From NCBI RefSeq assembly GCF_009846755.1, contig NZ_AQOR01000027.1:1-54944 (forward strand): a DNA stretch of 54,944 nt. Direction: 5' to 3'. The DNA is from Alcanivorax sp. S71-1-4. GTDB taxonomy: Bacteria; Pseudomonadota; Gammaproteobacteria; Pseudomonadales; Alcanivoracaceae. A model generated the notes under the pieces. It saw only the letters and a program-made list of their open reading frames with translations, was not told where the DNA came from and made no database searches. This document shows positions 8,117-16,629 of this stretch, piece after piece; position 1 is the first letter of the stretch, and the number at the start of each line of letters is the position of its first letter. A program made the translations under genes and the position numbers.

Positions 8117-9436
8117 ATGGATCAGCCCGCCCGGGACGCCACGCAGGACTACGTCGCCTGGTTCCGCAACTCCTCGCCCTACATCAATGCGCACCGGGGC
8201 CGCACCTTCGTGGTGATGATTTCCGGTGAGGCGGTGCAGGAGCCGGGGTTCCACCACATCATCCATGACCTGGCGCTGCTCAACAGCCTGGGCATCCGGC
8301 TGATTCTGGTGCATGGCGCGCGTCCGCAGATCAGCGCCCGGCTGTCGGCACAGAACATCTATACCCGCTTTGAGCGCCACACCCGCATCACCGATGCCGC
8401 CGCGCTGGACGCGGCGCTGGACGCTGTCGGTGCCGTGCGCCTGCGTATCGAAGGGCTGTTCTCCATGGGGCTGGCCAATTCGCCGATGCACAACGCCAGC
8501 ATCCAGGTGGTGTCCGGCAATTTCGTCATCGCCAAGCCGGTCGGCGTGCGCGACGGTTTCGACTACCAGCACACCGGCGAGGTACGCCGGGTCCAGGTGG
8601 ACGCCATCCGTCGCCAGCTGGATGACGGCAACATCGTGCTGCTCTCGCCCATCGGCTGCTCGCCGACCGGCGAGCTGTTCAACATGAACTCCGAGGAGGT
8701 GGCCTCAACCACCGCCATCGCCATGAAGGCCGACAAGATCATCTACCTCGGCGAAGACACCGGCGTGGTGGATGCCGACGGCCGGCTGGTGCGCGAAATC
8801 TCGCCGCAGGAGGCCGGGCAACTGCTGGCCCGCGAGATCATCCAGAACCCGACCACCGAGCGGCAGCTCACCGCCGCCTGCAGCAACGGCGTGGCGCGCG
8901 CCCATCTGGTCAATTTCCGCGAGGACGGCGCGCTGCTGCGCGAACTGTTTACCCGTGACGGCTGCGGCACGCTGGTCACCCGGGAAAACTACGAGAACGT
9001 GCGCGGCGCCTATATAGAGGATGTCGGCGGCATTCTCGAACTGATCGAGCCGCTGGAGGCCGCCGGCGTGCTGGTGCGCCGCTCCCGCGAGCGCCTGGAA
9101 GCCGAAATCAAGCGCTTTACCATCACCGAACGCGATGGCATGGTGATCGGGTGTGCGGCCCTGTACCCGTTCAATGACGGACAGTCCGGCGAAATCGCCT
9201 GCGTTGCCGTACACCCGGACTACCGCAACGCCGATCGCGGCCGCAAGCTGCTGGAGCACCTGGAAAAACGCGCCCGCAGCCAGGGCATCCACACGCTGTA
9301 CGTGCTGTCCACCCAGACCGCGCACTGGTTCCAGGAACAGGGCTTCGCACCGATCCCGGTGGACGAACTGCCGGGCGAGCGCAAAGGCCTGTACAACTAC
9401 CAGCGCAACTCGAAAGTATTTCGCAAACAGCTTTGA
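8117..9436 (+). CDS. argA: N-acetylglutamate synthase
   Basis: This is the first committed enzyme of arginine synthesis, acetylating glutamate from acetyl-CoA. The 439-residue protein has the classical two-part architecture: an amino acid kinase-fold domain (about residues 20-280, beginning RGRTFVVMISGEAV and containing ILVHGARPQI) that binds arginine for feedback inhibition, and a C-terminal GNAT domain (about 295-430, with GEIACVAVHPDYRNADRGRKLLEHLE as the acetyl-CoA loop). The start MDQPARDATQDYVAWFRNSSPYI matches the conserved N-terminus. It has its own promoter, and ilvD follows after 63 nt. Confidence 0.95.
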   Translation: MDQPARDATQDYVAWFRNSSPYINAHRGRTFVVMISGEAVQEPGFHHIIHDLALLNSLGIRLILVHGARPQISARLSAQNIYTRFERHTRITDAAALDAALDAVGAVRLRIEGLFSMGLANSPMHNASIQVVSGNFVIAKPVGVRDGFDYQHTGEVRRVQVDAIRRQLDDGNIVLLSPIGCSPTGELFNMNSEEVASTTAIAMKADKIIYLGEDTGVVDADGRLVREISPQEAGQLLAREIIQNPTTERQLTAACSNGVARAHLVNFREDGALLRELFTRDGCGTLVTRENYENVRGAYIEDVGGILELIEPLEAAGVLVRRSRERLEAEIKRFTITERDGMVIGCAALYPFNDGQSGEIACVAVHPDYRNADRGRKLLEHLEKRARSQGIHTLYVLSTQTAHWFQEQGFAPIPVDELPGERKGLYNYQRNSKVFRKQL

Positions 9437-9499
9437 TGTCGCGGCCACACGCCACGACACCGACCCGGGCACATTGAACCACTGACACCGAGAACCGAC

Positions 9500-11350
9500 A
9501 TGCCAGACTATCGCTCCAAGACCTCCACCCACGGCCGCAACATGGCCGGCGCGCGCGCGTTGTGGCGTGCCACCGGCATGAAGGACGGCGACTTCGGCAA
9601 ACCGATCATCGCCGTCGCCAACTCCTTCACCCAGTTCGTGCCGGGCCATGTGCACCTGAAAGACATGGGCCAACTGGTCGCCCGCGAAGTGGAACGGGCC
9701 GGCGGGGTGGCGAAAGAATTCAACACCATCGCCGTGGACGACGGCATCGCCATGGGTCACGACGGCATGCTGTACTCGCTGCCCAGCCGCGACATCATTG
9801 CCGACTCGGTGGAATACATGGTCAACGCCCACTGCGCGGACGCGCTGGTGTGCATCTCCAACTGTGACAAGATCACCCCGGGCATGCTGATGGCCGCCAT
9901 GCGGCTGAACATCCCCGTGGTGTTCGTTTCCGGTGGCCCGATGGAAGCCGGCAAGACCAAACTGAGCGACACCAAACTCGACCTGGTCGACGCCATGGTG
10001 ATCGCCGCCGATGACAGCGTCGACGACGCCACCGTGGCCGAGTACGAACGCAGCGCCTGCCCTACCTGCGGCTCCTGCTCCGGCATGTTCACGGCCAACT
10101 CGATGAACTGCCTGACCGAAGCACTGGGCCTGTCCCTGCCGGGCAACGGCTCGCTGCTGGCCACCCACGCTGACCGCGAGCAATTGTTCCTGGAAGCCGG
10201 CCGCACCGCCGTCAAACTGGCCGAGCGCTACTACCGCGACAACGACGAGAGCGCGCTGCCGCGCAACATTGCCACGTTTGAGGCGTTCGAGAACGCCATG
10301 TCCCTGGACATCGCCATGGGCGGCTCCACCAACACCGTACTGCATCTGCTGGCAGCGGCGATGGAAGGCCATGTGAATTTCACCATGAGCGACATTGATC
10401 GCCTGTCACGCAAAGTGCCCTGCCTGTCGAAAGTGGCGCCGGCCACCCAGAAATACCACATGGAAGACGTCCACCGCGCCGGCGGCGTGATGGGCATTCT
10501 TGGTGAGCTCGATCGCGCCGGCCTGCTGCACCGGGATATCCCCACCGTGCATTCGCCCACCATGGGCGACGCGCTGGAACGGTTCGACATCATGCGCACC
10601 AGTGATGAAGCGGTGAAAAAAATGTTCACCGCCGGCCCGGCGGGCATCCCGACGCAAACCGCGTTCAGCCAGGAAACCCGCTGGCCGTCGCTGGACACCG
10701 ACCGCGCCGAAGGCTGTATCCGTGATCTGGCACATGCCTACAGCCGCGACGGTGGCCTGGCGGTGCTGTACGGCAACATCGCCGAGCGCGGCTGCATCGT
10801 GAAAACCGCTGGCGTGGACGATTCCATTCTCGTTTTCACCGGCCGTGCGCGCGTGTTCGAAAGCCAGGACTCCGCCGTGAAAGCCATCCTGGCCGACCAG
10901 ATCGTCGCGGGTGACGTGGTGGTGATCCGCTACGAAGGCCCGAAAGGCGGCCCCGGCATGCAGGAAATGCTGTACCCGACCAGCTACCTGAAATCAAAAG
11001 GGCTGGGCAAGTCCTGCGCGCTGCTCACCGACGGCCGTTTCTCCGGCGGCACCAGCGGCCTGTCCATCGGCCACGCGTCACCGGAAGCCGCCGAAGGCGG
11101 TGCCATCGCGCTGGTGCAGGAAGGCGACACCATCCACATCGACATTCCGCAACGCACCATTGAGTTGCAGGTGTCGACGGAAGAACTCGCGCACCGCCGC
11201 ACACAAATGGAAGCCCGCGGCGGCTTGGCGTGGAAGCCGAAGGAAATGCGCACCCGGCGCGTCTCCACCGCGCTGAAAGCCTACGCGGCGCTGACCACCA
11301 GCGCCGACCGGGGCGCGGTGCGTGATTTGTCACAGATCGGCGCCGACTAA
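9500..11350 (+). CDS. ilvD: Dihydroxy-acid dehydratase
   Basis: This 616-residue iron-sulfur enzyme dehydrates 2,3-dihydroxy-isovalerate and -methylvalerate to the 2-oxo acids that IlvE then aminates, so the window holds two steps of one pathway in separate transcription units. Cluster-ligand regions are plain: [12 protein letters not shown] (Cys122) and [19 protein letters not shown] (Cys187-193). [14 protein letters not shown] and [14 protein letters not shown] are family signatures, and similarity to E. coli IlvD runs from end to end. The region upstream of the ATG has no strong Shine-Dalgarno. Confidence 0.97.
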   Translation: MPDYRSKTSTHGRNMAGARALWRATGMKDGDFGKPIIAVANSFTQFVPGHVHLKDMGQLVAREVERAGGVAKEFNTIAVDDGIAMGHDGMLYSLPSRDIIADSVEYMVNAHCADALVCISNCDKITPGMLMAAMRLNIPVVFVSGGPMEAGKTKLSDTKLDLVDAMVIAADDSVDDATVAEYERSACPTCGSCSGMFTANSMNCLTEALGLSLPGNGSLLATHADREQLFLEAGRTAVKLAERYYRDNDESALPRNIATFEAFENAMSLDIAMGGSTNTVLHLLAAAMEGHVNFTMSDIDRLSRKVPCLSKVAPATQKYHMEDVHRAGGVMGILGELDRAGLLHRDIPTVHSPTMGDALERFDIMRTSDEAVKKMFTAGPAGIPTQTAFSQETRWPSLDTDRAEGCIRDLAHAYSRDGGLAVLYGNIAERGCIVKTAGVDDSILVFTGRARVFESQDSAVKAILADQIVAGDVVVIRYEGPKGGPGMQEMLYPTSYLKSKGLGKSCALLTDGRFSGGTSGLSIGHASPEAAEGGAIALVQEGDTIHIDIPQRTIELQVSTEELAHRRTQMEARGGLAWKPKEMRTRRVSTALKAYAALTTSADRGAVRDLSQIGAD

Positions 11351-11360
11351 GGCGCAATCT

Positions 11361-11390
11361 CTCCGGGGAGTCATCGATGGCTCCCCGGAG
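11361..11390 (+). terminator. Hairpin downstream of ilvD
   Basis: CTCCGGGGAG and CTCCCCGGAG form a 10-bp perfect stem around a 10-nt loop that is itself self-complementary. It lies 11 nt past the ilvD stop and has no T tract. Confidence 0.5.
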
Positions 11391-11521
11391 GCTTCACTGA
11401 AACAGAGCAGCCTCACGGATTGAGCTGCCAGGCCCAACACAGGGAAGGTCAATGCCTTTGTATTCAAACCAGTACACTCACCCTCACCGCCCCGTTCTCC
11501 CTGCTGCAAGGCGTCGACGAG

Positions 11522-11549
11522 TTGAAATCCGGCAGCCCGGCGGTATAAT
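11522..11549 (+). promoter_or_regulatory. Strong sigma-70 promoter of the Abi gene
   Basis: TTGAAA (11522-11527), a 16-nt spacer and a consensus TATAAT (11544-11549) precede the Abi gene by about 80 nt. It is one of the best consensus promoters in the window, which suggests a self-contained cargo gene. Confidence 0.7.
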
Positions 11550-11563
11550 CGGTAGCAACAATA

Positions 11564-11621
11564 CCCCTCCCGCTTCCCGTCAGATCAGCGCACCGCGAGG
11601 GGTTACTCGTTTCTGGAGGGG
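11564..11621 (+). promoter_or_regulatory. Abi leader with two competing pairings, one covering the Shine-Dalgarno
   Basis: CCCCTCC (11564-11570) is exactly complementary to GGAGGGG (11615-11621), the ribosome-binding site of the Abi gene. The overlapping ACCCCTC (11563-11569) is exactly complementary to GAGGGGT (11597-11603), which would leave the site free. The pairings are mutually exclusive. Any regulatory role is an inference from complementarity alone. Confidence 0.35.
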
Positions 11622-11627
11622 GCAAAA

Positions 11628-12554
11628 ATGACGCCGCCTCGCCAAAAAGTTCCCTACCCCAAACCCGCCACCACCTTTTCCGGCCAGGTCCGGAAGATGA
11701 GATCACGCGGCTTGGTGGTCACCGACATCGAGGAAGCGGAGTTCTATCTCGCTCAAATCAATTATTACCGGCTGGCTGCCTATTGCCTGCCCTTCGAGCA
11801 GGATCACGCCAGCCATACCTTCACTCCCGGCACATCTTTCAGCGATGTATTGAACCTCTATGTTTTTGACAGAGAGTTCCGCCTGCTGCTGCTTGACGCC
11901 ATTGAGCGAATAGAAGTATCGGTGCGCACACAAATGGCATACCACCTGAGCCATAATCATGGCACCGCCCATCCACACCTCAAGCCTGACCTGTTTCATG
12001 ACCCGCTGGCCTATGGTCACTCCATTTCCAGGTTGGCCAGCGAAGTTCGCAGCAGCAAAGAGGAATTTATTCGACACCTCACCACCAAGTACCAGGAGTT
12101 GCTGCCTCCAATCTGGGCCGTGGTGGAACTGATGACCATGGGTCAGCTTTCAAAGTGGTTCTCCAATATCCGACGACGAAAAGATCGCCAGGCCATCAGC
12201 CAGATCTACCACCTGGATGAGCAGGTCATGACCTCCTTCTGCGAACATCTGGCGCTGGTCAGAAACCATGCCGCTCATCATTCCAGGCTATGGAACCGTG
12301 ACTTCACCAAAACCATGAAGCTGCCCAGATCGGCACCGCCCTCACTGCTGGCCAGCCTCGCTATGCTGCCGGACACGGATCGGCGGCTGAGGAAGCTCTA
12401 TAACACCCTGACCACGATCACTTACCTGATGGATACCATTGCGCCTGGCAACAACTGGAAAATGCGACTGAAGCACATGCTCGCCACACACAACATCGAT
12501 ACGAGCAGAATGGGCTTCCCCACTGACTGGTCGACACGTCCGGTCTGGGTGTAA
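11628..12554 (+). CDS. Abi family (AbiD/AbiF-like) HEPN protein
   Basis: This 308-residue protein matches the Abi_2 family (PF07751), found among phage abortive-infection proteins such as lactococcal AbiD and AbiF. The N-terminus has the family pattern (SGQVRKMRSRGLVVTD... then FYLAQINYYRLAAYCLPF). VFDREFRLLLLDAIERIEVSVRTQ is the central signature. R212-N-H-A-A-H217 is the R-x4-H motif of HEPN ribonucleases, followed by H218. It stands alone between ilvD and the DsbA-fold gene, with its own consensus promoter and a strong GGAGG site, and its codon use looks less GC-rich than its neighbours. RNase activity and phage defence are inferred from the family, and no partner antitoxin is visible. Confidence 0.85.
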   Translation: MTPPRQKVPYPKPATTFSGQVRKMRSRGLVVTDIEEAEFYLAQINYYRLAAYCLPFEQDHASHTFTPGTSFSDVLNLYVFDREFRLLLLDAIERIEVSVRTQMAYHLSHNHGTAHPHLKPDLFHDPLAYGHSISRLASEVRSSKEEFIRHLTTKYQELLPPIWAVVELMTMGQLSKWFSNIRRRKDRQAISQIYHLDEQVMTSFCEHLALVRNHAAHHSRLWNRDFTKTMKLPRSAPPSLLASLAMLPDTDRRLRKLYNTLTTITYLMDTIAPGNNWKMRLKHMLATHNIDTSRMGFPTDWSTRPVWV

Positions 12555-12679
12555 CCGCCTGTTCAAGGCACTGGCATCCACACAGGCAATGGGGCACGCT
12601 CTCGGGTATTGCCCAACAACACCCCGGGAAACACCATGACCACCGCAGACCGATACCTGCTCATCACACTGACGCCACG

Positions 12680-14008
12680 ATGCGCTCGCTGTTGACTTCC
12701 TGGCTGGCGGCCCTGCTCACCAGCCAGGGCCTGCGGGATCTGAACCGGCGTCGCGCCGAGCTGCGCCGGCGCCTCACCCGCCAGCCGCACATCATGGATG
12801 TCTGGCTGCGTGTCGATGACCCGTACTCCTGGTTGCTGATACAGGCTCTGCCTGCCTTCGCCGCGCATTTCGGCGTGCAGGTACGGCCTCACGTGATGCT
12901 GTATCTGGATGCGCAAATGACCCCGCACCCGGAACTGCTCGGCCCGCTCGCCGCCCGCGATGCGGCAAGACTGGCGCCCTTGCACGGGCTGAGCTTCCCC
13001 CGTGATGCCGCCTTGCCCGATCATGAGCGCAGCCTGCTCGCCACCGCCATCCTGCTGCGTCACGAACAGGACCCGGCGTTTTTCAGTATTGCCGCAGAAG
13101 TGTTCAGCGCCCTCTGGCACGGCCATGACCTCGCGCCGCTGGTCCAGGCCCATGCCCCCCTGCCGCTGGACCAGACCCGGCTGGCGATGGAAGCGCGCCG
13201 CGACAGCTACCTGCGTGACGGCCATTATCTGTCCGCCATGCTGCGCTACGGCGGCGAATGGTACTGGGGCATCGACCGGCTCGATCACCTCGCCCAACGC
13301 TTGCAGGGGCTCGGGCTGGGCGATCGCGGCGCCTGGCCCATGCCCTACGGCCGCGCCAAGTACCTGTCGCTGTCCACACCGGCAACCGGCGACAGCGGCC
13401 GCACACTGACGCTGTTCTACTCTTTCCGCAGTCCGTATTCCTGGGTGGCGCTGTCGCGCGTGTTTGCACTCACCGATCACTACGGCCTGACGCTTGAGAT
13501 CCGTCCGGTGTTGCCCATGGTCATGCGTGGCCTCGCGGTGCCGCGCGCAAAGCGTTTTTATATTCTGCGCGACGCCGCCCGCGAAGCCGCGCTGCACGGC
13601 GTCCCGTTCGGCCGCGTGTGCGACCCGGTCGGTGCGGGGGTGGAACGCTGCATGGCGCTGTGGCCCTTCGCGGAAAAAGAAGGCCGCCTGCGCGAGTGGC
13701 TGGCGGCTGCCGGCGAAGGCATCTGGAGCCAGGGCATCAACGCCGCCAGTGACCACGGACTGCACACATTGTGCATCGCCGCCGGGCTGGACTGGCACCG
13801 CGCAAAGCGTTGGCTCAACGACGATGGCTGGCGCGAACGCGCCGAGGCCAATCGGGCCGAAATGCTCGCCGCCGGCAGTTGGGGCGTGCCAACCCTGCGC
13901 ATTGATGGCACCCTCTGCTGGGGCCAGGATCGCTTCGCCTTGCTGGAGCAGGCCCTTCAGGAAAACGGGGCGTCCACGTCCTCGCCTGAACATCACAACA
14001 ACGCCTGA
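12680..14008 (+). CDS. Tandem DsbA-fold (2-hydroxychromene-2-carboxylate isomerase/GST-kappa-like) protein
   Basis: This 442-residue protein has two successive DsbA-like thioredoxin-fold modules. The first begins near residue 38 at DVWLRVDDPYSWLL, the second near 237 at LTLFYSFRSPYSWVAL. Both have the S/D-PYSW pattern of HCCA isomerases and kappa glutathione transferases rather than a CxxC redox pair, so glutathione-dependent isomerase or transferase activity is more likely than disulfide exchange. The C-terminal SWGVPTLRIDG segment is the cis-proline loop of module two. The N-terminus (MRSLLTSWLAALLTSQGL) is mildly hydrophobic but not a clear signal peptide. A MAPEG gene starts 20 nt downstream. 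The exact substrate is unknown. Confidence 0.75.
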   Translation: MRSLLTSWLAALLTSQGLRDLNRRRAELRRRLTRQPHIMDVWLRVDDPYSWLLIQALPAFAAHFGVQVRPHVMLYLDAQMTPHPELLGPLAARDAARLAPLHGLSFPRDAALPDHERSLLATAILLRHEQDPAFFSIAAEVFSALWHGHDLAPLVQAHAPLPLDQTRLAMEARRDSYLRDGHYLSAMLRYGGEWYWGIDRLDHLAQRLQGLGLGDRGAWPMPYGRAKYLSLSTPATGDSGRTLTLFYSFRSPYSWVALSRVFALTDHYGLTLEIRPVLPMVMRGLAVPRAKRFYILRDAAREAALHGVPFGRVCDPVGAGVERCMALWPFAEKEGRLREWLAAAGEGIWSQGINAASDHGLHTLCIAAGLDWHRAKRWLNDDGWRERAEANRAEMLAAGSWGVPTLRIDGTLCWGQDRFALLEQALQENGASTSSPEHHNNA

Positions 14009-14028
14009 TCACACGGAGAGATTCGATC

Positions 14029-14412
14029 ATGACCACTGCTTATTGGTGCATGCTTGTCGCCATTTTCCTGCCCTATGTCTTTACCGTACTGGCCAAGTTC
14101 CGCGGCGACTTCGGCCCGAAACAGAATCACAACCCGCGCGAATTCCTGGAAGGGCTGCAAGGCTCGCGCAAGCGTGCGCACTGGGCACAGCAGAACAGTT
14201 TTGAAGTCACCCCGGCGTTTCTCGCCGCCGTGTTGGTCGCACACATGATCGGCGCCATCCCGCAAGCCACGCTGGACTGCCTGGCCATCGCCTGGGTTGC
14301 CAGCCGGCTGGTTTTCGGCATCTGCTATATCGCTGACTGGGCCACGCTGCGTTCACTGGTATGGTTCGCCGGCATGGGCCTGATCGCTGCGATGTTCATC
14401 ATGAGTGCCTGA
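14029..14412 (+). CDS. MAPEG-family membrane protein
   Basis: This 127-residue protein has about four membrane helices. The loop after helix one (FGPKQNHNPREFLEGLQGSR) and the following AHWAQQNSFEVTPAF match MAPEG (PF01124), which includes membrane glutathione transferases; the conserved N-x-x-E-x-x-P pattern appears as NSFEVTP. GGAGAG lies 8-10 nt before the ATG. Its stop overlaps the next start (TGATG), so it is translationally coupled to the flavin reductase downstream, and the GST-like DsbA-fold gene lies just upstream. Confidence 0.85.
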   Translation: MTTAYWCMLVAIFLPYVFTVLAKFRGDFGPKQNHNPREFLEGLQGSRKRAHWAQQNSFEVTPAFLAAVLVAHMIGAIPQATLDCLAIAWVASRLVFGICYIADWATLRSLVWFAGMGLIAAMFIMSA

Positions 14413-15428
14413 TGCCCGACACTTTTCGCATCATCGTCACCGGCAAGGGAGAATACCTCGCCAACGCGGGTGACACCCTGCTCGAAGCCGGCCAGCGTGC
14501 CGGCTTCGGCTTTCCCAGCGCCTGCCGCAATGGCAATTGCCTGCGTTGCCAGGGCGCCCTGGTGCACGGCAGCCTGACCCAGCGTGTCGGCAACTTGGCC
14601 AGCAATACCCGCACGGTGCATGCGGGCGATGCCGGCGCGGCGCGGGTGCTATACTGCGTCGCCCACGCCCTTGAGAACTGCGAGATCACCGTGCCCGACA
14701 TCACCGCACCGGGAGAGCTGCCGGTTTCCGACGTCAGCTGCCAGATCACGGCCATCGAGGCCCTGAACCACGACGTCAGCCGGGTCATGCTGCGCCTGCC
14801 CGCCGGTCGCAAGCTCCGCTGGCAGGCCGGTCAGTACCTGATGCTTGACCTGCCCGCTGGCGACAGCGCCTTTTCCATCGCCAATGCCTGCAACGGCCGC
14901 GAACTGGAACTGCACGTGCGCCACAACGCGGAGAATCCGTCCTCGCTGGAGGTCATCGACGCCCTGCGCCACGACAGCCTGGTGCGTGCGCGGCTGCCCT
15001 TCGGTGAGCGCTTTATTGGCGACACGCTGCCGGACAGACCGGTCTGGTTTATCTGTGGCTCCACCGGCTTTGCACCGGCCAAGGCCATGATCGAGCACCT
15101 GCTGGCCAGCGGTTTTCAGCACCCCATTCATCTGTACTGGGGAGCCCGCACCGAAGCCGACATTTATTTGCCGGCGTTGCCGCAGCAATGGGCTACCCGC
15201 CACAACGTGCGCTATGTGCCGGTGTTGTCGGAAAGCGCCGATACCGCCTACCGCAGCGGCCTGGTCCACGAGGCCGTGCTCGCCGACCTGGGCGACCCGG
15301 CGGCACCGGAATTTCATATTGGCGGTTCGCCGCCCATGGCCTGGGCAGTCTTCGATGCCCTGGCGGCAGCCGGCGTGCCGGCCGCGCAGATGCATTCCGA
15401 CGTGTTCGATTACGCCCCGCGCGGCTGA
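14412..15428 (+). CDS. 2Fe-2S ferredoxin-fused FAD/NAD(P) reductase
   Basis: This 338-residue electron-transfer protein has an N-terminal plant-type ferredoxin domain (residues 1-90; CRNGNCLRC plus the distal Cys of YCVAHALENC), an FAD-binding domain (about 100-200; GQYLMLDLP and the FSIANA segment in the place of the usual RxYS motif), and an NAD-binding domain (about 205-338; VWFICGSTGFAPAKAMIEHLL). The family resembles CDP-6-deoxy-glucoseen reductase and oxygenase reductases. The ATG at 14412, overlapping the MAPEG stop, is chosen over an upstream in-frame start because the ferredoxin domain begins directly after it. The partner accepting the electrons is not encoded nearby. Confidence 0.85.
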   Translation: MPDTFRIIVTGKGEYLANAGDTLLEAGQRAGFGFPSACRNGNCLRCQGALVHGSLTQRVGNLASNTRTVHAGDAGAARVLYCVAHALENCEITVPDITAPGELPVSDVSCQITAIEALNHDVSRVMLRLPAGRKLRWQAGQYLMLDLPAGDSAFSIANACNGRELELHVRHNAENPSSLEVIDALRHDSLVRARLPFGERFIGDTLPDRPVWFICGSTGFAPAKAMIEHLLASGFQHPIHLYWGARTEADIYLPALPQQWATRHNVRYVPVLSESADTAYRSGLVHEAVLADLGDPAAPEFHIGGSPPMAWAVFDALAAAGVPAAQMHSDVFDYAPRG

Positions 15429-15496
15429 CAGTTCACACGCGCTTGCCGCAGCATGGATAATCATCGCCAGCCCTTGTTCACCGGAGACACAGCCCC

Positions 15497-16546
15497 ATGG
15501 CCTACCGCGGCAGTGCCGACCTGCTTACCGGCGACAGCGGACGCATCGGCGTCCTGATCACCAACCTCGGCACACCGGATGCCCCGACCACCCCGGCCCT
15601 GCGCCGCTACCTGCGCGAATTCCTGTCCGATCCACGTGTGGTGGAAGTGCCGCGGCTGATCTGGTGGCTGGTACTGAATCTGGTGATTCTGGTGATCCGC
15701 CCGCCGCGTTCTGCAAAAGCGTATGCCAGTGTCTGGACCGAGCGTGGCTCGCCGCTGATGTTTCACACCGCAGACCAGTGCAGCGCCTTGCGCGATGCAT
15801 TGCGCGCCCGTTTCGGCGACGACCTGGTGGTGGATTTCGCCATGCGCTACGGCACGCCGTCGATCAGTGACCGGCTGGACGCCCTGCAGCGCGCCGGTGT
15901 CACACGGCTGATCGTCTTGCCGCTGTACCCGCAGTATTCCGGCTCCACAGGTGGCTCAACGCTGGATGCGATCAACGCCGACCTGCGCCGTCGGCGCTGG
16001 GTGCCCAGCCTGCACTTCATCAGCGACTATCACGATTTCGACCCGTATATCGAGGCGATGGCCGAACGCATCCGCGCCTACTGGGCCGAGCACGGGCGGG
16101 CAGACCGGCTGCTGCTGTCCTACCACGGCATCCCGAAACGTTACGTCACCCAGGGCGATCCGTATCAGCAGCAGTGCCTGGCCACCTCCGCGAAACTGAT
16201 GGCCGCGCTGGGGCTCTCGGAAGAGCAATGCCTGACCACCTTCCAGTCCCGTTTCGGCCGCGAGGAATGGCTCAAGCCGTACACCGACCACACCCTGAAA
16301 GCGCTGCCGGGCGAAGGGGTACGTTCAGTGCAGGTGTTCTGCCCCGGCTTTTCCGCAGACTGCCTGGAAACGATCGAGGAAATCGGCGAGGAAAACCGCG
16401 AGTACTTCATGGAAAGTGGCGGAGAGCGTTATGAGTATATTGCGGCGTTGAATGCCGAACCGGCACATATCGCGGCGATGGTGGCGTTGGTGGGGCCGGC
16501 AGTGGAGGGGTGGCTTGGGGTCGGACGTCGGACGTCAGACGTCTGA
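15497..16546 (+). CDS. hemH: Ferrochelatase
   Basis: This enzyme inserts Fe(II) into protoporphyrin IX, the last step of haem synthesis. The 349-residue protein shows GVLITNLGTPDAP at the N-terminus, the catalytic His (H210) in LLSYHGIPKRYV, and the acidic FSADCLETIEEI region. The natural protein seems to end around GWLG. The last residues (VGRRTSDV) and the stop are encoded by the GACGTC-type repeat that starts at 16520. The gene converges on hemY, whose tail comes from the other arm of the same repeat. Confidence 0.95.
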   Translation: MAYRGSADLLTGDSGRIGVLITNLGTPDAPTTPALRRYLREFLSDPRVVEVPRLIWWLVLNLVILVIRPPRSAKAYASVWTERGSPLMFHTADQCSALRDALRARFGDDLVVDFAMRYGTPSISDRLDALQRAGVTRLIVLPLYPQYSGSTGGSTLDAINADLRRRRWVPSLHFISDYHDFDPYIEAMAERIRAYWAEHGRADRLLLSYHGIPKRYVTQGDPYQQQCLATSAKLMAALGLSEEQCLTTFQSRFGREEWLKPYTDHTLKALPGEGVRSVQVFCPGFSADCLETIEEIGEENREYFMESGGERYEYIAALNAEPAHIAAMVALVGPAVEGWLGVGRRTSDV

Positions 16547-16629
16547 CGCTAAAAACCAAGGCGCCCGACCTCCAGGCTGTAATCGCTTCTTTTTCTTTCG
16601 CGTTCGACGTCAGACGTCCGACGTCCGAC
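16520..16629. repeat. GACGTC-type inverted repeat between hemH and hemY
   Basis: The left arm (16520-16549) and right arm (16600-16629) are 30-nt near-perfect inverted copies built from GTCGGAC/GACGTC units, separated by 50 nt. Each arm carries in-frame CGG-ACG-TCx-GAC-GTC-TGA, giving an Arg-Thr-Ser-Asp-Val-stop tail to HemH (plus strand) and HemY (minus strand). The hairpin could terminate both convergent transcripts. A related tandem unit follows pit at 7985-8018. Confidence 0.85.

Noticed and set aside
6692-8572. A 626-codon minus-strand frame covering pit and the start of argA
   Set aside because: It spans two real genes and the intergenic repeat, with Gly/His/Asp-rich shadow composition.
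12680-14008. DsbA-fold protein as the periplasmic oxidase partner of DsbB
   Set aside because: Neither module has a CxxC pair and there is no clear signal peptide; the PYSW motifs point to kappa-GST/HCCA isomerase relatives.
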